Both the position numbers and the translations under genes were made by a program. 64,000 nucleotides of DNA from NCBI GenBank assembly GCA_030295235.1, contig AP026125.1, positions 992,001-1,056,000 on the forward strand. Direction: 5' to 3'. Below are positions 21,500 through 33,270 of the stretch, in pieces. The notes beneath the pieces are model-generated. The model was not told the origin of the DNA and did no database searches. It saw only the letters and a list, made by a program, of their open reading frames with translations. The first letter of the stretch is position 1; every line of letters starts with the position of its first letter. The DNA comes from Fistulifera solaris (lineage: Eukaryota > Bacillariophyta > Bacillariophyceae > Naviculales > Stauroneidaceae).

Positions 21500-22137
21500 G
21501 TTCATAGCTTGTAGCGGTTTTACAACAAGGCTGACTCTGGACTCCAATTTTTCGTGCAGGAGTTTAAGTGGAAAATATTAGATACCTAATGTATAATTGA
21601 AAATCAACACGTTCTTTGAGAAATAGCGAGCCCATCAATATCGACACGTTTTATTTGATATGAGAATCGTATGTCCACTTGTTCTTATTATGCTATAGCT
21701 AGACTTTTAGAGGTTAGAGGTAGAATAATATGAGCTCGACCTTAGCTTGAAAAGCGGGCTTTCGCACAAGACGTCGCTGCGGTGTGTCGAACGGGCGAAT
21801 TTTTTTCTACTATGAAACATAGTGCACTTGATTCGTGGCGTAGAGGCACCCATTTGTACTCTCGTGTGTCACCAACGGCTATGGATATTGTCCTCCTTGG
21901 TACTCAAAATATTAGTCTGAAATGAACCGGTACTAAATTTTGTGGCAAAGATAGTACATGGCGATACGGCATGGTTTTATGAAACAACATCGAGGCACGG
22001 GCGCTCGAGAAGGCACTGTTCTCTGAGCATCTGTTTGACCTTTTCATTCGAGAGAGTGTTGTTGTCCTTCTTTCTAAGGTCTTTCTATCTCTTCGTTCTA
22101 TCTAACACTTTCAAGAGCAAATTAGAAGTCGCCGGGA
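21500..22137. other. intergenic, no gene seen
   Basis: 3' flank of the surface-protein gene and 5' flank of the F-box gene. Short ORFs only. Confidence 0.35.
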
Positions 22138-23463
22138 ATGTTCTGGCTGTACATGGGAACATCAGGAGTTCTTTCCGATTTGGTTTACCATTTCGGAGGT
22201 CTTGATGGGCCCACTATACTTTTCTTAGCGACTTTGGGTGCTATTACAATCTTCCGAAGAGAGATGAGTTGCAATCATTGTTACGTAGAAGAGCCATCAA
22301 CCGATTCTAGAATTGGAGAACGGACGGAGGATGACGAGATATCCTCAAAAGACTGGAACGACGAAGAAACGGAAGAATTGCTCGAAGGGGCAGGACGATA
22401 TTGTTCCGGTGCATTGCTAGCTCCAGTCATCGACAATCTACTCAAAATCCTACACGGCAAAGGAAATAACATGGTCGATTCTCTGTTAAGTGAACATCGC
22501 CCGCAAACAACGGAGGAAATACTTGACGCTGCCGGGTGTTACTGCTCTGGTATTCCTTTTCTCAGATCTTTGTTTCGATCTCGACCGCCCCGATCCATTC
22601 GAGTTATCTCGTTCTCGCACGCATACAATCAGCAAGGATTCCTTCCTTCATTGCCTTTGGATGCCCAAATACACATGTTATCTTTTCTGCACCCTCGTGA
22701 TATTGTGAATGTTGCTTGTGTAAACAAAGCGTGCAATCGACTCATCGACGAAGGACCATCATCCAGTTTAGTTTGGAAGACTATATGGAATCGCGACTAC
22801 GCCTGGCTCGTCGAATCTTGGGATATTGGTCGCCTGGCAAAAGAAAGGTCTGGTATCGAGCCAAATTTCAGCAAAGATTTTTATTTCCGTTTCTCTCTGG
22901 CATCCACCAACTACCTTTTGGCTGGACAGAATAACTATGACCGCTGCTTGGTGGGAATCGGTGGACACATCTACGATCTTTCCTTATTCCTGGCGGTACA
23001 CCCTGGATCACCCGAGACTGTTATGGCCCATGCTGGTCAAGATGCTACGGACTTTTTCGCTCGCATCAACCATTCTGCTGGGGCGAGACAAATTGCTAAA
23101 TCGCACTGCGTAGTAGTAGATCTAGCGTTTGTCGATCCTGAAGACTGCGGTGCGAAGCCCACAAAAGCCATATCGCTGGATGAAAGTTGCACTGTCATTA
23201 CTGCTCCTGCCCAAGTTGATCCGCCGTCTACCTATCATTCGAATACTCTGATCACGAAACGGCCGACGCTGGAAAGGATACGGGATGAATTTCTGAGAGA
23301 AGAGATCGCACACAAGGCATTGGCATCTTCTATGGACATTCCAGCCCTTCTGGGCGACGTTAATGTATACTATGATCCTCTGGCAATGAAATGGAAAGCT
23401 TGGTACACGAGCAAACAATTTGAGAGAATTTTCATCGGTTTCAACAACAATGTAAAACAATGA
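22138..23463 (+). CDS. F-box protein fused to a cytochrome b5-like heme domain
   Basis: 441 aa, intronless. The N-terminus has a hydrophobic segment (PTILFLATLGAITIF), so it may be membrane-associated. An F-box starts near residue 170: LPLDAQIHMLSFLHPRDIVNVACVNKACNRL, with VWKTIWNRDY after it, and would dock to Skp1 in an SCF ubiquitin ligase. Residues about 270-345 form a cytochrome b5 fold: GGHIYDLSLFLAVHPGS and AGQDATDFFARINHSAGAR. Both axial histidines (HPGx and HSxxAR) are kept, but the usual HPGG is HPGS. The C-terminus (after 350) is not recognised. A heme- or redox-sensing ubiquitin ligase adaptor is an inference. Confidence 0.85.
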   Translation: MFWLYMGTSGVLSDLVYHFGGLDGPTILFLATLGAITIFRREMSCNHCYVEEPSTDSRIGERTEDDEISSKDWNDEETEELLEGAGRYCSGALLAPVIDNLLKILHGKGNNMVDSLLSEHRPQTTEEILDAAGCYCSGIPFLRSLFRSRPPRSIRVISFSHAYNQQGFLPSLPLDAQIHMLSFLHPRDIVNVACVNKACNRLIDEGPSSSLVWKTIWNRDYAWLVESWDIGRLAKERSGIEPNFSKDFYFRFSLASTNYLLAGQNNYDRCLVGIGGHIYDLSLFLAVHPGSPETVMAHAGQDATDFFARINHSAGARQIAKSHCVVVDLAFVDPEDCGAKPTKAISLDESCTVITAPAQVDPPSTYHSNTLITKRPTLERIRDEFLREEIAHKALASSMDIPALLGDVNVYYDPLAMKWKAWYTSKQFERIFIGFNNNVKQ

Positions 23464-23578
23464 AACGAAAGAACGCCTTGTACCTGGTACTGTATAATAC
23501 GTTAAAAAGCTGCATTATAAACAATTAGAAATAATTCAGTCTAATAAGATTGTCTCCGAAAGAATGTAGTAAAACAAT

Positions 23579-26500
23579 TCATCGGCGAGCGACAGCGAAA
23601 GAATGGAACACATCCATTACCCGAGGCGCGATGGCACTCAAACAATCAGTGATTAAGCCGGTGAAGTGTTTCTCTGCCTGCTCATCCGTCAAGTCTAAGC
23701 GATAACGTTGTTCGAAGCTCGCTATAACAAAATCCGCGTCGCCCGCAGGGTTGTTGCATAAATCCTCGATTTCTGCGTCCGCCATCAAATGTACCAAATT
23801 TAATACCAAGCTAGCTGATTTTCTGAGCGCGTTATACGCTTGACAAGCGAGGGAACAAAATTGCCGATACTCTGTCGAATCTATACCACCCATACCATCA
23901 ACCATCTATGAGTATGTTAGATAAAGTTTTTGGACGATACAGTCTCTACAGAACAATACTTACCTCACGAGTGAGACGAAAGGCAGGAGGCAATGGCTTT
24001 GGATCTGTTGAGAATGGAAGGATGAGAACAAATGTCGTCATAAACAGGAAAAAATATCACGTGAGTGACTGCCGTACCTCTTCCAAAAATAAAGCCGAAA
24101 CTGCAAGGCATCAAAAGTTAGAAGCAAGTTCATTAAGTTGTCAGTGCAGTCGCGGTTCGTAAAGATACGTACTCAATATGAAAGAAGTGACCAGTGTTCC
24201 TGAGCAGAATATTGTCCAAGTGACGATCTCCAACTCCCAACAAGTACGTAATAACGCAATATCCCGCGCAACTTCGAATGTAGGTGGACATGACATCAGG
24301 TCGGACGTCATACTTAGCGCCTTTCTGTGGCGCAACAGACTGTAGGAAATGAAGGATAGAACCATTATGCTTTGATAGAACCTGGGAGATCGGCACAGAA
24401 TTCGCGACGAACTCAACCAAGCCGGAGGATGGAGATGTCGCAATGATCGAGTAGGGCGATAAACAAAGATCCAATGCAGACTTCTTTAGCAAACGGTCCA
24501 TAAGTTGTATCATCATAATTACCAGTTGGTCCTGGCGCAAGTCATCTCCTGTTTTAACAATCACTTTATACGTCGAACCACCACCACTTCGGAGCATCGA
24601 GGAAATGCTCTTGAGTTTTTCGTTTTGTTTAGGAACTGTTGTCGTTTCGCCGTGAAGGGTGCCCTCGACATGAAACTCCAAAAGCGCCGGGTATAAAGCT
24701 GATTTGAACATCACAGCTGTGTCTGGGCGGACACCGTTCACTAAAACTTCGGGAGTAGATGGCAACGGCACGGGGTCGCGCTTCTGGTCTTTGTTATAGC
24801 CCTCTTTGGCCAAAAGCAACTTTAGTTCGCTTTCTTTCGTGTCTTTTTGCCACGAGCATCACGACAGCGTCGCTGTAAGTCAAGGAGTCCCGAAATAAAG
24901 CTATCCTGCAATACCAAAACATCCCACATTGAGCGATTTCTTCGGCTGTGAGTGTCGTCCCCTTCAGTGGTACCAGGCTCTGTGCCTCTCAACGTCGAGC
25001 CAATTTTCGATACGGATCCTACAATGGATTTCAGTTTTGTGGTCGATGAAGACTCCATCGAGCTACCGTCGACGTCAATCTTTTGCTTGAATGGTGTCGC
25101 ATCGAGCTTCGCCTTTAATGCTGCTAAGACATCACGATACCTAGATCCATGCGTAGGGTGCTGGGTTTCCACCTTCAGATACCTAAAGACGAATGAGCAC
25201 GTCTGCCTAACAAAAAATCACGCGGTCCTCAATCAGTAACTTACCAATAAAGATAGTTGGCTAGCTCCATACTCAAGGAAGCCCTCTTGATAAGGAATGC
25301 AGCAAGAGGAGAGACGGGCTGCGTTGCCGTAGAGTCTAAACTTTTAGCTCTGGCCGCGCTGACGCCTGTTGGACTAGCCCTGTCGGAGGATCCGTTGCTT
25401 TCATACTTTAATGCCTGCACTAATTGAAGCAAGTACAAACGGAGCTCACTGTCAGGAGCGGCAGCTAAGGTATCAATAGCATAGTCGCGAACAAGATTTG
25501 TTTGAAACGCAACATGCTTCCCCAACAGCTTCAGCGCATCTGTGACTTCAATAGGGCTACGCTTCCTCCACTGTTCTAATAACTCTGCGGCTTGGACCAC
25601 TTCGCTTTCCACTGTCCAGTCGACAGCCAGCAAAAACTTGGTAAGCGCACGTCGATTTTCGACTAAACTGAATCGAAAGCGCCATAACAGATCTTTTCTC
25701 TTCTCGCGAAGGGTGCAAAGACGGCGAATCGATAATAGCCGCGAGCCTCGCACGCTGCTCTCGATCGGGTTTCAAAGCAGGATCCACAAGACCCCGTATG
25801 ACATCGTGCGCTAGAGTCCGGTATTTATCTTCCACTGGATTATCGTTTTCGTTTTCATATTCTAGAATTGTCACCAATTGCAGCGGATCGAAATGATCTG
25901 CGTCGAATACGTCGGTGGAGCGGCTTTCGTGCTTTTGGTGCAGTACTAAATCCAGAGGTGTGACCGCTCCAGAAGCACCGTTGGACGGAACAGGATAAAA
26001 TGTTTCTTCGAATAAGATAGGTATATCGAACGTGGGCAGTTCAACAATCAATGACGCTTGGAGTTCGTCCTCAAAATCTGAAACTGGTAATGATTGTTCT
26101 TCAGCAGCGTCTTTCAAGATCTCAAGCGCTCGTGCCTTCGTCAAGCCATCAAGCCACGGTATGGAAGGGGGATCGCCGAACGATTGAATCTGTGCAGGTG
26201 GGCGTTCTTCGAACCTTGTTACTTTGTCTAGTATTCGAGATGCTTCCCACAATATGTCTGCTTTCTCCTCTTCGTCGTGACAGAGACCCAAGTTAATGTC
26301 GCTGCGCAACGGTCCTTTCTTGACAACAATTCTTCGCAAACCCGTCAAAAGTTTTCCGTATTGGCTGAAGAAGGGCATGCTACCTTGGTAGACTCTCCCG
26401 TCTCCTTCAATAATGTCGAACACCAAATATGCGTCCCGTGGTAAATCTCTCCATCGTATGGGGATCTGAATCAAATAGTTCCAGTAGCAATCATGTGACG

Positions 26501-27153
26501 CTGACGAAACAGTTGGGTATATTTTCTTCGAAGCAGTTTCACCCTGTGCTGCATTGATTTCCGTACTGGCCGAATTTCTTCTGCGCCGCGAGTGCAACCT
26601 TGCTGCAGGTGTGTGAGCTGCAACTGGTACCAAGGAAAGACCTCCCACGCCATAGATTCGTACGCTAACTTTCCAGTCATTTGTCTCGTCGCTCAGCAAA
26701 TCATCAATAGTGGCATGTGCGGACCGAATTGTGAGGCAAACATGCGAAGATTGTGACAATGCTGTGTGCGGCATCCATGCCACATTGACCCATTTGTCGT
26801 TGCCCACATCAGCATTCAATTGCTGCGGTAGGCCAGGTCTGGTCACCATTATTATCAAGTATCTGTTTAGTAGCAGAAATAAAAGGTATAGTGCCGCTGG
26901 TTACTCTAAAGAGCAAAAAGGTTGCCTTATTCATAAGATAGAATAATAAGGAGAGCAAAAATGCAATAGGCAAAAGCGCACCGCAGGACACACGTGACTG
27001 AAAGGCAGTCGTGGTTAATTTGATGGATAGTACAATTTGGCCTATATTACCTACGGACGATATTTCGACGTCAAGGTTCGAGACCTGTTTTATATTCGCT
27101 GCTAAAGATTCTTGCAATGCGTTATACGCAAAACAATAAAGAAAGGTCGACAT
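23579..27153 (-). CDS. VPS34: class III phosphatidylinositol 3-kinase Vps34, multi-exon
   Basis: Makes PI3P on endosomes and autophagosomes. C2 domain: WNYLIQIPIRWRDLPRDAYL. Helical PIK domain: NPVEDKYRTLAHDV, DLLWRFRFSLVENRRALTKF and YLLQLVQALKYE. Kinase domain: KTGDDLRQDQL, SCAGYCVITYLLGVGDRHLDN and HIDFGFIFGRDPKP. It ends in the helix FHSFAVARR. Clear minus-strand exons are 25182-24173, 24100-24078, 24004-23964 and 23905-23579; the exon ending near 25244 joins as ANYLYW/YLKVETQH. Two indels must be bridged: one A too many at plus 25694-25697 (REEK/DLLWRF) and one too few at 24844-24848 (RGKK/DTKESELKLLLAKEG). Exon 1 (27153 to about 27050, MSTFLYCFAYNAL) fits the family N-terminus, but its junction to the C2 exon near 26870 is unresolved. 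Confidence 0.92.
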
Positions 27154-27753
27154 TCTTCCAGAAAATTAACAGCTTAGGTAACCTTAGCAGTAGGCTCGCT
27201 GTTTCGTGACTAAAAGCAGTCGTGGTGAAAAGTAATTTACATTATGCGCTAAAGTACATACGGAACGCAACACAACGCAACGTTTTTGCCATCGTATAAA
27301 TCGATGTGTGCAATACGAATGCTCCTATGTACTTTTGCAATGGAAGGAAAACAAACAGAGCTTGACAATCTTGCAGGAAATCAGTCGCGTAAGTAGAAAT
27401 CTGACTCGCAAGAACACAGACTCATGACTCCTCAAATAATGCAGTCCCGGTGAAAAGTTGTCTATGTTTATTCTATAAATAAGTCTAATTCATAGTAAAA
27501 TGATTCGTAAGGTTAATCGCCATCTTATAAATCGATGCATGCATTGCGAATGCTACTTAAGGGGATGGTATTTCCAGGGACACGCAATAGAAACTCACAA
27601 AGCTAGCAAAGCGATAAAACGAAGAACGCGGGCTGGCAGTGGTAATAGCTAGGAATAGTACGGCATTTCTAGGTAGCGCGTAGTAGCACTATCGATGACA
27701 GGACATGATAAGAACTACTACAAATACTAGCTTTTGACAACAAGTCCATTTTT
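27154..27753. repeat. intergenic with diverged tandem duplication of about 230 bp
   Basis: No gene seen. GCAGTC(GT/CC)GGTGAAAAGT occurs near 27216 and 27441. TATAAATCGATG(T/C) plus GCAAT/GCATT..CGAATGCT occurs near 27295 and 27526. Together these give two degenerate copies with a period of about 225-231 bp. Confidence 0.55.
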
Positions 27754-29105
27754 TTAAAACTTTACCTCCATAAACACATCCCCGGATTCTTTTGTCTCTG
27801 TCTCTTCCTGCTGCACACTAGAATCATCCGCAGAAAGAGAGGGTTGCACCGCCCTTCCACCGCCTATGGGTGCATGGTGAATCGACCAGAAGTCGGCGAT
27901 TTCTTCACGCGTGCAAATCCACACATCTCTTCCATAACTCTTTGCAAAATCCATGAACTCAGAAATGGCAGCGACGCGACCAGGACGAGCAAGTCTGCAG
28001 TGAAGCCCAACAGTCATCATTTTCGGATGGCCAGCTCTACCCTCTTCAACTAGATATCTGAATTGAACATCAAAAGATGGTGAGAAATCGTCTAGATGAA
28101 GCTATTATTTCAAAGCATGACAAAAAATCACATACCTTAGATTGTTCTTCAAGTAAGTGCAGAAATCGTCGCCGCTTGAAAAGCCGCCCGGCGAGACGAA
28201 CTTCATGTCGTTCTCGCTCAAGGTGTAAGGAATTATCAGATGCGGAAAGCCTCCTTCGAAAGTCCAATAAGGCAAATCATCAGCGTAAGAATCGGAATCA
28301 TATTTGAATCCCCCTTCTTCCATGACGTATTTCCGAGTGTTGACATTCGGCTTCGCGTGCGAAACAAAGTTTAAGAAATTTTCTTGACAACGACAATTCG
28401 TTTTTTCGCTGATGAAACTCACCTTGCCTTGATAGAAACCCGTCGGGCGCTTCCCGATGAGGCGCTTATGTATTTCAACAGTACGTTTGATATGCTCTCG
28501 CTCGGTTTCTTCATCAACGTCTTGATAATCAATCCAGCGATAGCCATGAGAGGCAATTTCCCAACCGGGAGCTTCTTTCAACGCATGACAAACGGCAGGA
28601 TTGCGCTCCAGTGCCATACCGACGGCAAAGACTGTCGCGGGGATTTTCTTTCTAAGAAAAAAGCCGATGAAGCCTCCAAAAGCCCGCTCGACTGCCGTAA
28701 TCATATAAACTCTCCATGTTATAATGTCTTTTGTCCTCTTCAAGCACAAAGTTAGCAGTGAGAGATGCAACCTCATTGTGTAACAACAACTTCTTCGCTT
28801 CACATACCTAAAGCGGCTGCGCCAACGATTTCAGAAAGCAATTTCTCGGATTCTTTGTCACCGTGCAAAAGACATCGCTCTCCTCCTTCTTCGTAGTTGA
28901 TGACAAAGTTAAGGGCCACTTTTCCGTATCCAGGCCATTTGGGAATCGGCGTTTTCTCTCCGTAACCCAAAAGATCGCGTCCTCCGTATTTAGTGAGACC
29001 ATCGTTTTCGTGATGACTTTTCCACACTTGCGCAGGAGCCTTCTTTCGATCCATGGATGCTTTCTTCTTCGACGGCGGGTCGGGCCTTATAGACGTTGGA
29101 TCCAT
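27754..29105 (-). CDS. polysaccharide-deacetylase-family hydrolase, PuuE allantoinase type, four exons
   Basis: The PuuE group opens the hydantoin ring of allantoin in bacterial purine breakdown. Family blocks in order: GGRDLLGYGEKTPIPKWPG, VALNFVINYEEGGE, MESLYDYGSRAGFWR, IPATVFAVGMALERNP, WEIASHGYRWIDYQ, GFKYDSDSYADDLPYW, IIPYTLSENDMKF, MMTVGLHCRLARPGR and VWICTREEIADFW. Minus-strand exons are 29105-28808, 28737-28423, 28350-28136 and 28057-27754. Intron 2 (28351-28422) is 72 nt and stop-free, so it can be mistaken for coding. An extra base in the A6 run at 28657-28662 shifts the frame; one less gives LHRLFLRKKIPATVF. The start MDPTSIRPDPPSKKKAS gives a basic leader; the frame stays open upstream to 29264. 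Substrate is inferred; a chitin-like deacetylase is less likely given the signature. Confidence 0.85.
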
Positions 29106-29457
29106 CCTGCTTAACAACTTTGTGTAAAGCGGCTGCTCCTTACATGGTGGCGGGGAGTTAATGGTGAGAGATGATCTACTTCTCGTCAAAAAAAGAAAAT
29201 GCATGCACTCAACGGAAAGATCCGTCTGTACCTTACCCGGAAGTCTCACATGATCATGACTCATGACCCAGAACTATGACTGTAAATCCTTGCACGAGAT
29301 TAGAGCAGCAATCAGGTCTACTTTCTTTTAAAAAAGGGCAACAACTTGTAAGTTCTCTAGACTATACAACACTGGCACTTTGCTTTACATAAAGAGATAT
29401 TTCATGTATAGTTTTGCATGCTTGTGCAACAAAAACAGAAACTAAATTACAAAATTA
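29106..29457. other. spacer between two minus-strand genes
   Basis: The deacetylase frame stays open to 29264 but without a better start. The rest is 5' flank of that gene and 3' flank of the RING gene. Nothing else was seen. Confidence 0.3.
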
Positions 29458-30965
29458 TCATCTCGCGGCTGCGTCTACCGCAGTTGCATTTACCGACGAA
29501 CTATCCGTGTCCTGTTCGGATTCGTTCGCGACGTTCCCTTCCACGAGAACGCTCATTTTGCACAGAGGACAGCAACCCTGTCGCTCAAGTAGCCACGGCT
29601 TAATGCAATCGTTGTGAAAGGCGTGTCGACACCGAGGTAGGAGAGTTAACCTTTCCCCCACTTCGAAGTCGTCTATACAGATGGAGCATTCGGTACAAAT
29701 GGTTTTCAGCGTTGAAATGACTGGCAGTGGCGACTCGTTCTGTGATCTATCAGCGCCGGACTGAGCGACGTCCTCGGTTGATAGTTGGGGAGGAGTAAGA
29801 CTGAGACCGGTTTCCATTACCGGAGAAATAGTAGACGATTCAACCTTATTGCTGCTACCCATTTCTAAATCATCTTCCGTAGCGCGTGGGTCTACCGCCG
29901 TGTCGCTGTCATCGTCGTGTCCATCATCCGGCGCAACAATTACATCACCTTCAACGGAAACAGCCTCGTAAATGATTTGTGGAAGCTCGTTGAATTGAGC
30001 AAGCGTAAGAGTCTCACTCGAGGGTGTAACAGGTCGTGGCGGCCTGCCATGTGACAGCCAGTATGGCATAGGGCTGAAAATGGCGGATAATTGTGAGTAA
30101 GACAAGGACATAAGACGACTCTGGTGACGGTAAACTTACGGAATATACTGCAAACCGACGACTCTGCCTGAATCGTTACGGCGAAAATGAAGGCGGCCTC
30201 CTCCGGCATAGAAGAGGTAAACGGCTCGGATACAGGGCGAAACGAGTAGCAAGGAAAAAAGTGTATATCGAATCCAGTCGTAGTCATCTTGACCATAATA
30301 ATCATCCGAGCGAGCGTTCCTATCATCGCTATCCACGCCTACAGGTTCCCACTCACCCACAATAGAATGTATGAACGACCACTGCTCGTTACCGGGATGC
30401 AAAAGAATACGCTTTCTCCAGAGGCGAATTCTTCCATCCGCCTGGCAAACTCCTGGAGCTCCAAGAAAGGGAGATACGTCAGGGACATTCCGTTCAATTC
30501 TTTCGGAGCAGGCTCTTCATCCGGTTTTAGCAGCAAGAAATAACCCATGTATCTCGGCTCTTCTTCATAGACGATGAGCATTTTCAGCATACTAGAAATT
30601 TGCTTTTGCATTTCAAGAAGAACGTTCGCCCGTTGTTGGTTAGAACAGGGAGAAGACCGAGGAACAAGAAGTGCTATGGGATGCGATATGCTGTCGATGC
30701 GTTCTTGTAATTCTTCTTCTGTGCTGTTTATTGCTGTCAAGTTGGGAAAATTGCAGAGATGTCGGTCATCGGGTGGTAACATGACATTAAATGCTGTTTC
30801 ATTTTGTAGCTGGTCACCGAATGTTGCCATCAAAACTTGATATGAATTTTCTGTGTTATTTTTCTCGACGAGAAACCTCCCTCCTGGTTTTTCTGCCATG
30901 CAAACTGAAGCACAAGCGATAATGACAACAAATAATAAGTCACGTCGACATCTCCACCCAAACAT
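29458..30965 (-). CDS. PA-TM-RING membrane E3 ubiquitin ligase (RNF13/GRAIL-like layout)
   Basis: Signal peptide (LLFVVIIACASVCMA), a luminal region resembling a protease-associated domain (PIALLVPRSSPCSNQQRANVL...), one transmembrane helix (YTLFSLLLVSPCIRAVYLFY), an acidic linker and a RING-H2 finger: CSICIDDFEVGERLTLLPCR-type spacing with CRHAFHNDC and CCPLC. Such ligases sit on endosomes or the secretory route. Exon 1 is 30965-30140 and exon 2 30073-29458 (GLQYIPP/MPYWLSHG). One T is missing in the run seen as AAAA at 30401-30404; with it the frame reads ASGESVFFLHPGNEQW and connects the luminal part to the membrane part. The two halves would otherwise look like separate genes. Confidence 0.82.
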
Positions 30966-31666
30966 ATTGTTGTCAATTTAATTACAATCGTTTCCCCCAA
31001 ATTTGATCGTTTCAGCTTTCCACTGCTCGATGAACTAACTTCTTGTGTCTATTATGTTACTTGTTATGGATGCGCTTGCATCGGACTGAGGCAGGTTTTA
31101 AAGGGGTAAAGGAGGGGAGTAGGAGAAAGTTGCAATTCTCCGATGCGTGCAGCGCAGCAATCATAGCAATCGTTCTTCGTTTTTAGCTTTCGCGGAACCG
31201 CGGAACACACCGCGTTTCGAATTCGAAACCCGCGAATGAGGACTTCCGGTAGTAGAGTGTAGTGGCATTTAGTACACCGCGTTTTACTCTAATTTCGAAC
31301 TGTACTTTGTGACATGATGAGACATGAGAGTGACGAACGTTTGACTGGTGACTGAGATTGACGCGGGAATGAACACGATACTGCTTTGAAAATCCCTCAT
31401 TACTAGTCTACGTATTATTTTTTTCGTTTCGTTCACCCAGGTGACTATAACTTAGGTGAGCATGCCCAAAACGAGCGACAACTAAAGTAAATCCATCTTT
31501 ATTCAGTTGTTCGGCAGAATTCTCATTAAAATGGTTTCGGATCGTTTACAATAATAACATGCGCCCTTAGAACTGCGTATAATGTTCGTTGCATTGTCTA
31601 GTGCCTTGGAACACAAAGTCCAAGACACAGGCAAAGGTGATTCGAACGACTTGCATCTATTCAAGC
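30966..31666. other. intergenic with palindromic stretch, no gene
   Basis: Spacer between two minus-strand genes. A GC-rich block near 31186-31236 contains the perfect palindrome TTTCGAATTCGAAA flanked by CCGCG and CCCGCG, able to form a hairpin. No coding support. Confidence 0.4.
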
Positions 31667-32421
31667 TTAGAGTTCATTGCTGGGTGCACCAAAGAAGACC
31701 GTCTCCAACCACGACGCAAAAGCATCCATCTCGTCTTCACAGGATTGATGACCCATCCTGTAGCGTCGTGACATTGTTAGGAACGTGATTTAATCGAAGT
31801 CATAGTTACTGAACATTACTTACGGGTAAGATGAATCCTCAACCTGCACTCCTTGTTCTCTCAGCTTCTTTGTTCCAAAGTCTTGGTGTTCGAATAGAAC
31901 CTTGTCATCATACCGACCATGGCCCCAGAATAACGGAGTCTTCTTTGCTACTTCTTGCGAAACTTTCAAATCATCTACAAGAGTTAACCACGCACTCAGT
32001 GAAGCACATCCTGCAAACGGAGTTTTTTCGTCGTTTTGATGATAGGCACTCAACAAAGCAATCGCGCCGCCTTGAGAGAAGCCACCGACAACAATGCGGT
32101 CTCTTGGAATGTTGTGTTCATTCACAATCTTTTCAACGTATTCTTCGACGATAGCAACAGCTTTTAGTTTACCCTCGCGGTCATCTTTTGCTCCGACTTC
32201 GATTGGCCAGTCATAGAGATCAAACCAACCAGGCATCGTCGCTCCTCCATTAATGGTAATCGACACAGTTGGTGACGGCGGAAAAACGTACACAATATCT
32301 CCCAGCTTTGGCTTCAACGACGGTAGCTGAAATTGTAGCATCGACCAACCGGCAGGTGTATCACCAAGACCATGCAAAAGACCAGGGCGCCGACTTTGTT
32401 GCCTGAACTCGACGACATCAT
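31667..32421 (-). CDS. acyl-protein thioesterase / carboxylesterase, two exons
   Basis: Alpha/beta hydrolase of the APT/lysophospholipase family, which removes palmitate from proteins. The nucleophile motif is VVGGFSQGGAIALL, the acid is probably in GHGRYDDKV, and the catalytic His comes from exon 2 in YPMGHQSCEDEM. The start is the double ATG at 32421 (MMSSSSGNKVGALVFLHGLGDTP). One T is missing in the run seen as AAAA at 32376-32379, which breaks VFLHGLGDT. Exon 1 is 32421-31824 and exon 2 31757-31667, ending FFGAPSNEL. The longer open frame upstream of 32421 is just the TTTTCTGG repeat read through. The gene diverges from the HMG-box gene. Confidence 0.88.
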
Positions 32422-33270
32422 AGCTCTTGATCCTAGTCCGAGAGAAGCCAAAATTCCAGAAACAAGTTTCCTGCGTACAAGCATCCGGTCCAGGGCAAAA
32501 TTTACTCAGAGAAATGATGGAATTCAAGCTTTTGCACCTTTGTAATGAAGACGATCGATGGATAAAATCTTTTTTCAGCCGCCTGCCACCCGCCGATGCC
32601 ACATCACATCCCCACATTTTCTGGTCGAGCGAGAACAAACCACGTTCCCACACTTTCTGTTAGTGTGAAAATACCACATGCCCACATTTTCTGGCACGAA
32701 AGAACACCACACCCCCACATTTTCTGGTAATGTGAAAATACCACTTGCCCACATTTTCTGGGAACGTAAAATAATAATTAATAGAATACGCCCACATTCT
32801 CTGGACGTTTGGTCACGGTAGAATTTAGTCTTACTCAGAGTGTCGGATAGTCAATTTTGAAACAAGCAATCCTACAGTAAAAATTACAGTAAATATTTTT
32901 AAGTGCTTTACTTAGGACCTGTTATAGTCACATAGGTAAATGATAGACCGGCCCGCTCTTATCGTCTTCGTGTTTGATTGCCACCAATCGAATAAATCCA
33001 TCAACAGCAACGTATAAAAATGGGTCGGGGCGTGTTCATTCATCATCTTGTGTGCTGAATAAAATATATCCTGTCACTTGCGCACAAATTGCCGCCACCA
33101 CATTTTGATCATCATCTAAAATTCTCCTCCACCTTCAATTCAGAGAAGTTCCGTGACGACAACGAAAGTGACTTGGTAATAATCTGGTAAGGACTAACAG
33201 CGGGGTTGCTGCCCCCAAGGCCATGGCTGACGACGACTCCTCGCTTTGATGAAAAGCAACTCACTCTCTG
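32422..33270. other. divergent intergenic region with TTTTCTGG cluster
   Basis: It lies between the thioesterase (minus) and HMG (plus) genes. The left half holds repeat cluster A. The right half (32820-33270) has no repeat and presumably holds the HMG promoter and 5' UTR. Confidence 0.4.
32590..32815 (+). repeat. TTTTCTGG minisatellite, cluster A
   Basis: About six units with core CCCACATTTTCTGG at roughly 34-bp spacing, some followed by GTGAAAATACCAC. The units are degenerate; one reads CACTTTCTGTTA. It belongs to the same family as the clusters near 40, 55.9 and 61 kb. Confidence 0.8.

Noticed and set aside
30339-30402. Programmed ribosomal frameshifting as a general explanation for broken frames
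   Set aside because: Directions (+1 and -1) and sites vary, no slippery heptamer or downstream structure is shared, and affected genes are unrelated.
32427-32653. N-terminal extension of the thioesterase
   Set aside because: This part is translated TTTTCTGG repeat; the family core begins at the ATG pair at 32421.
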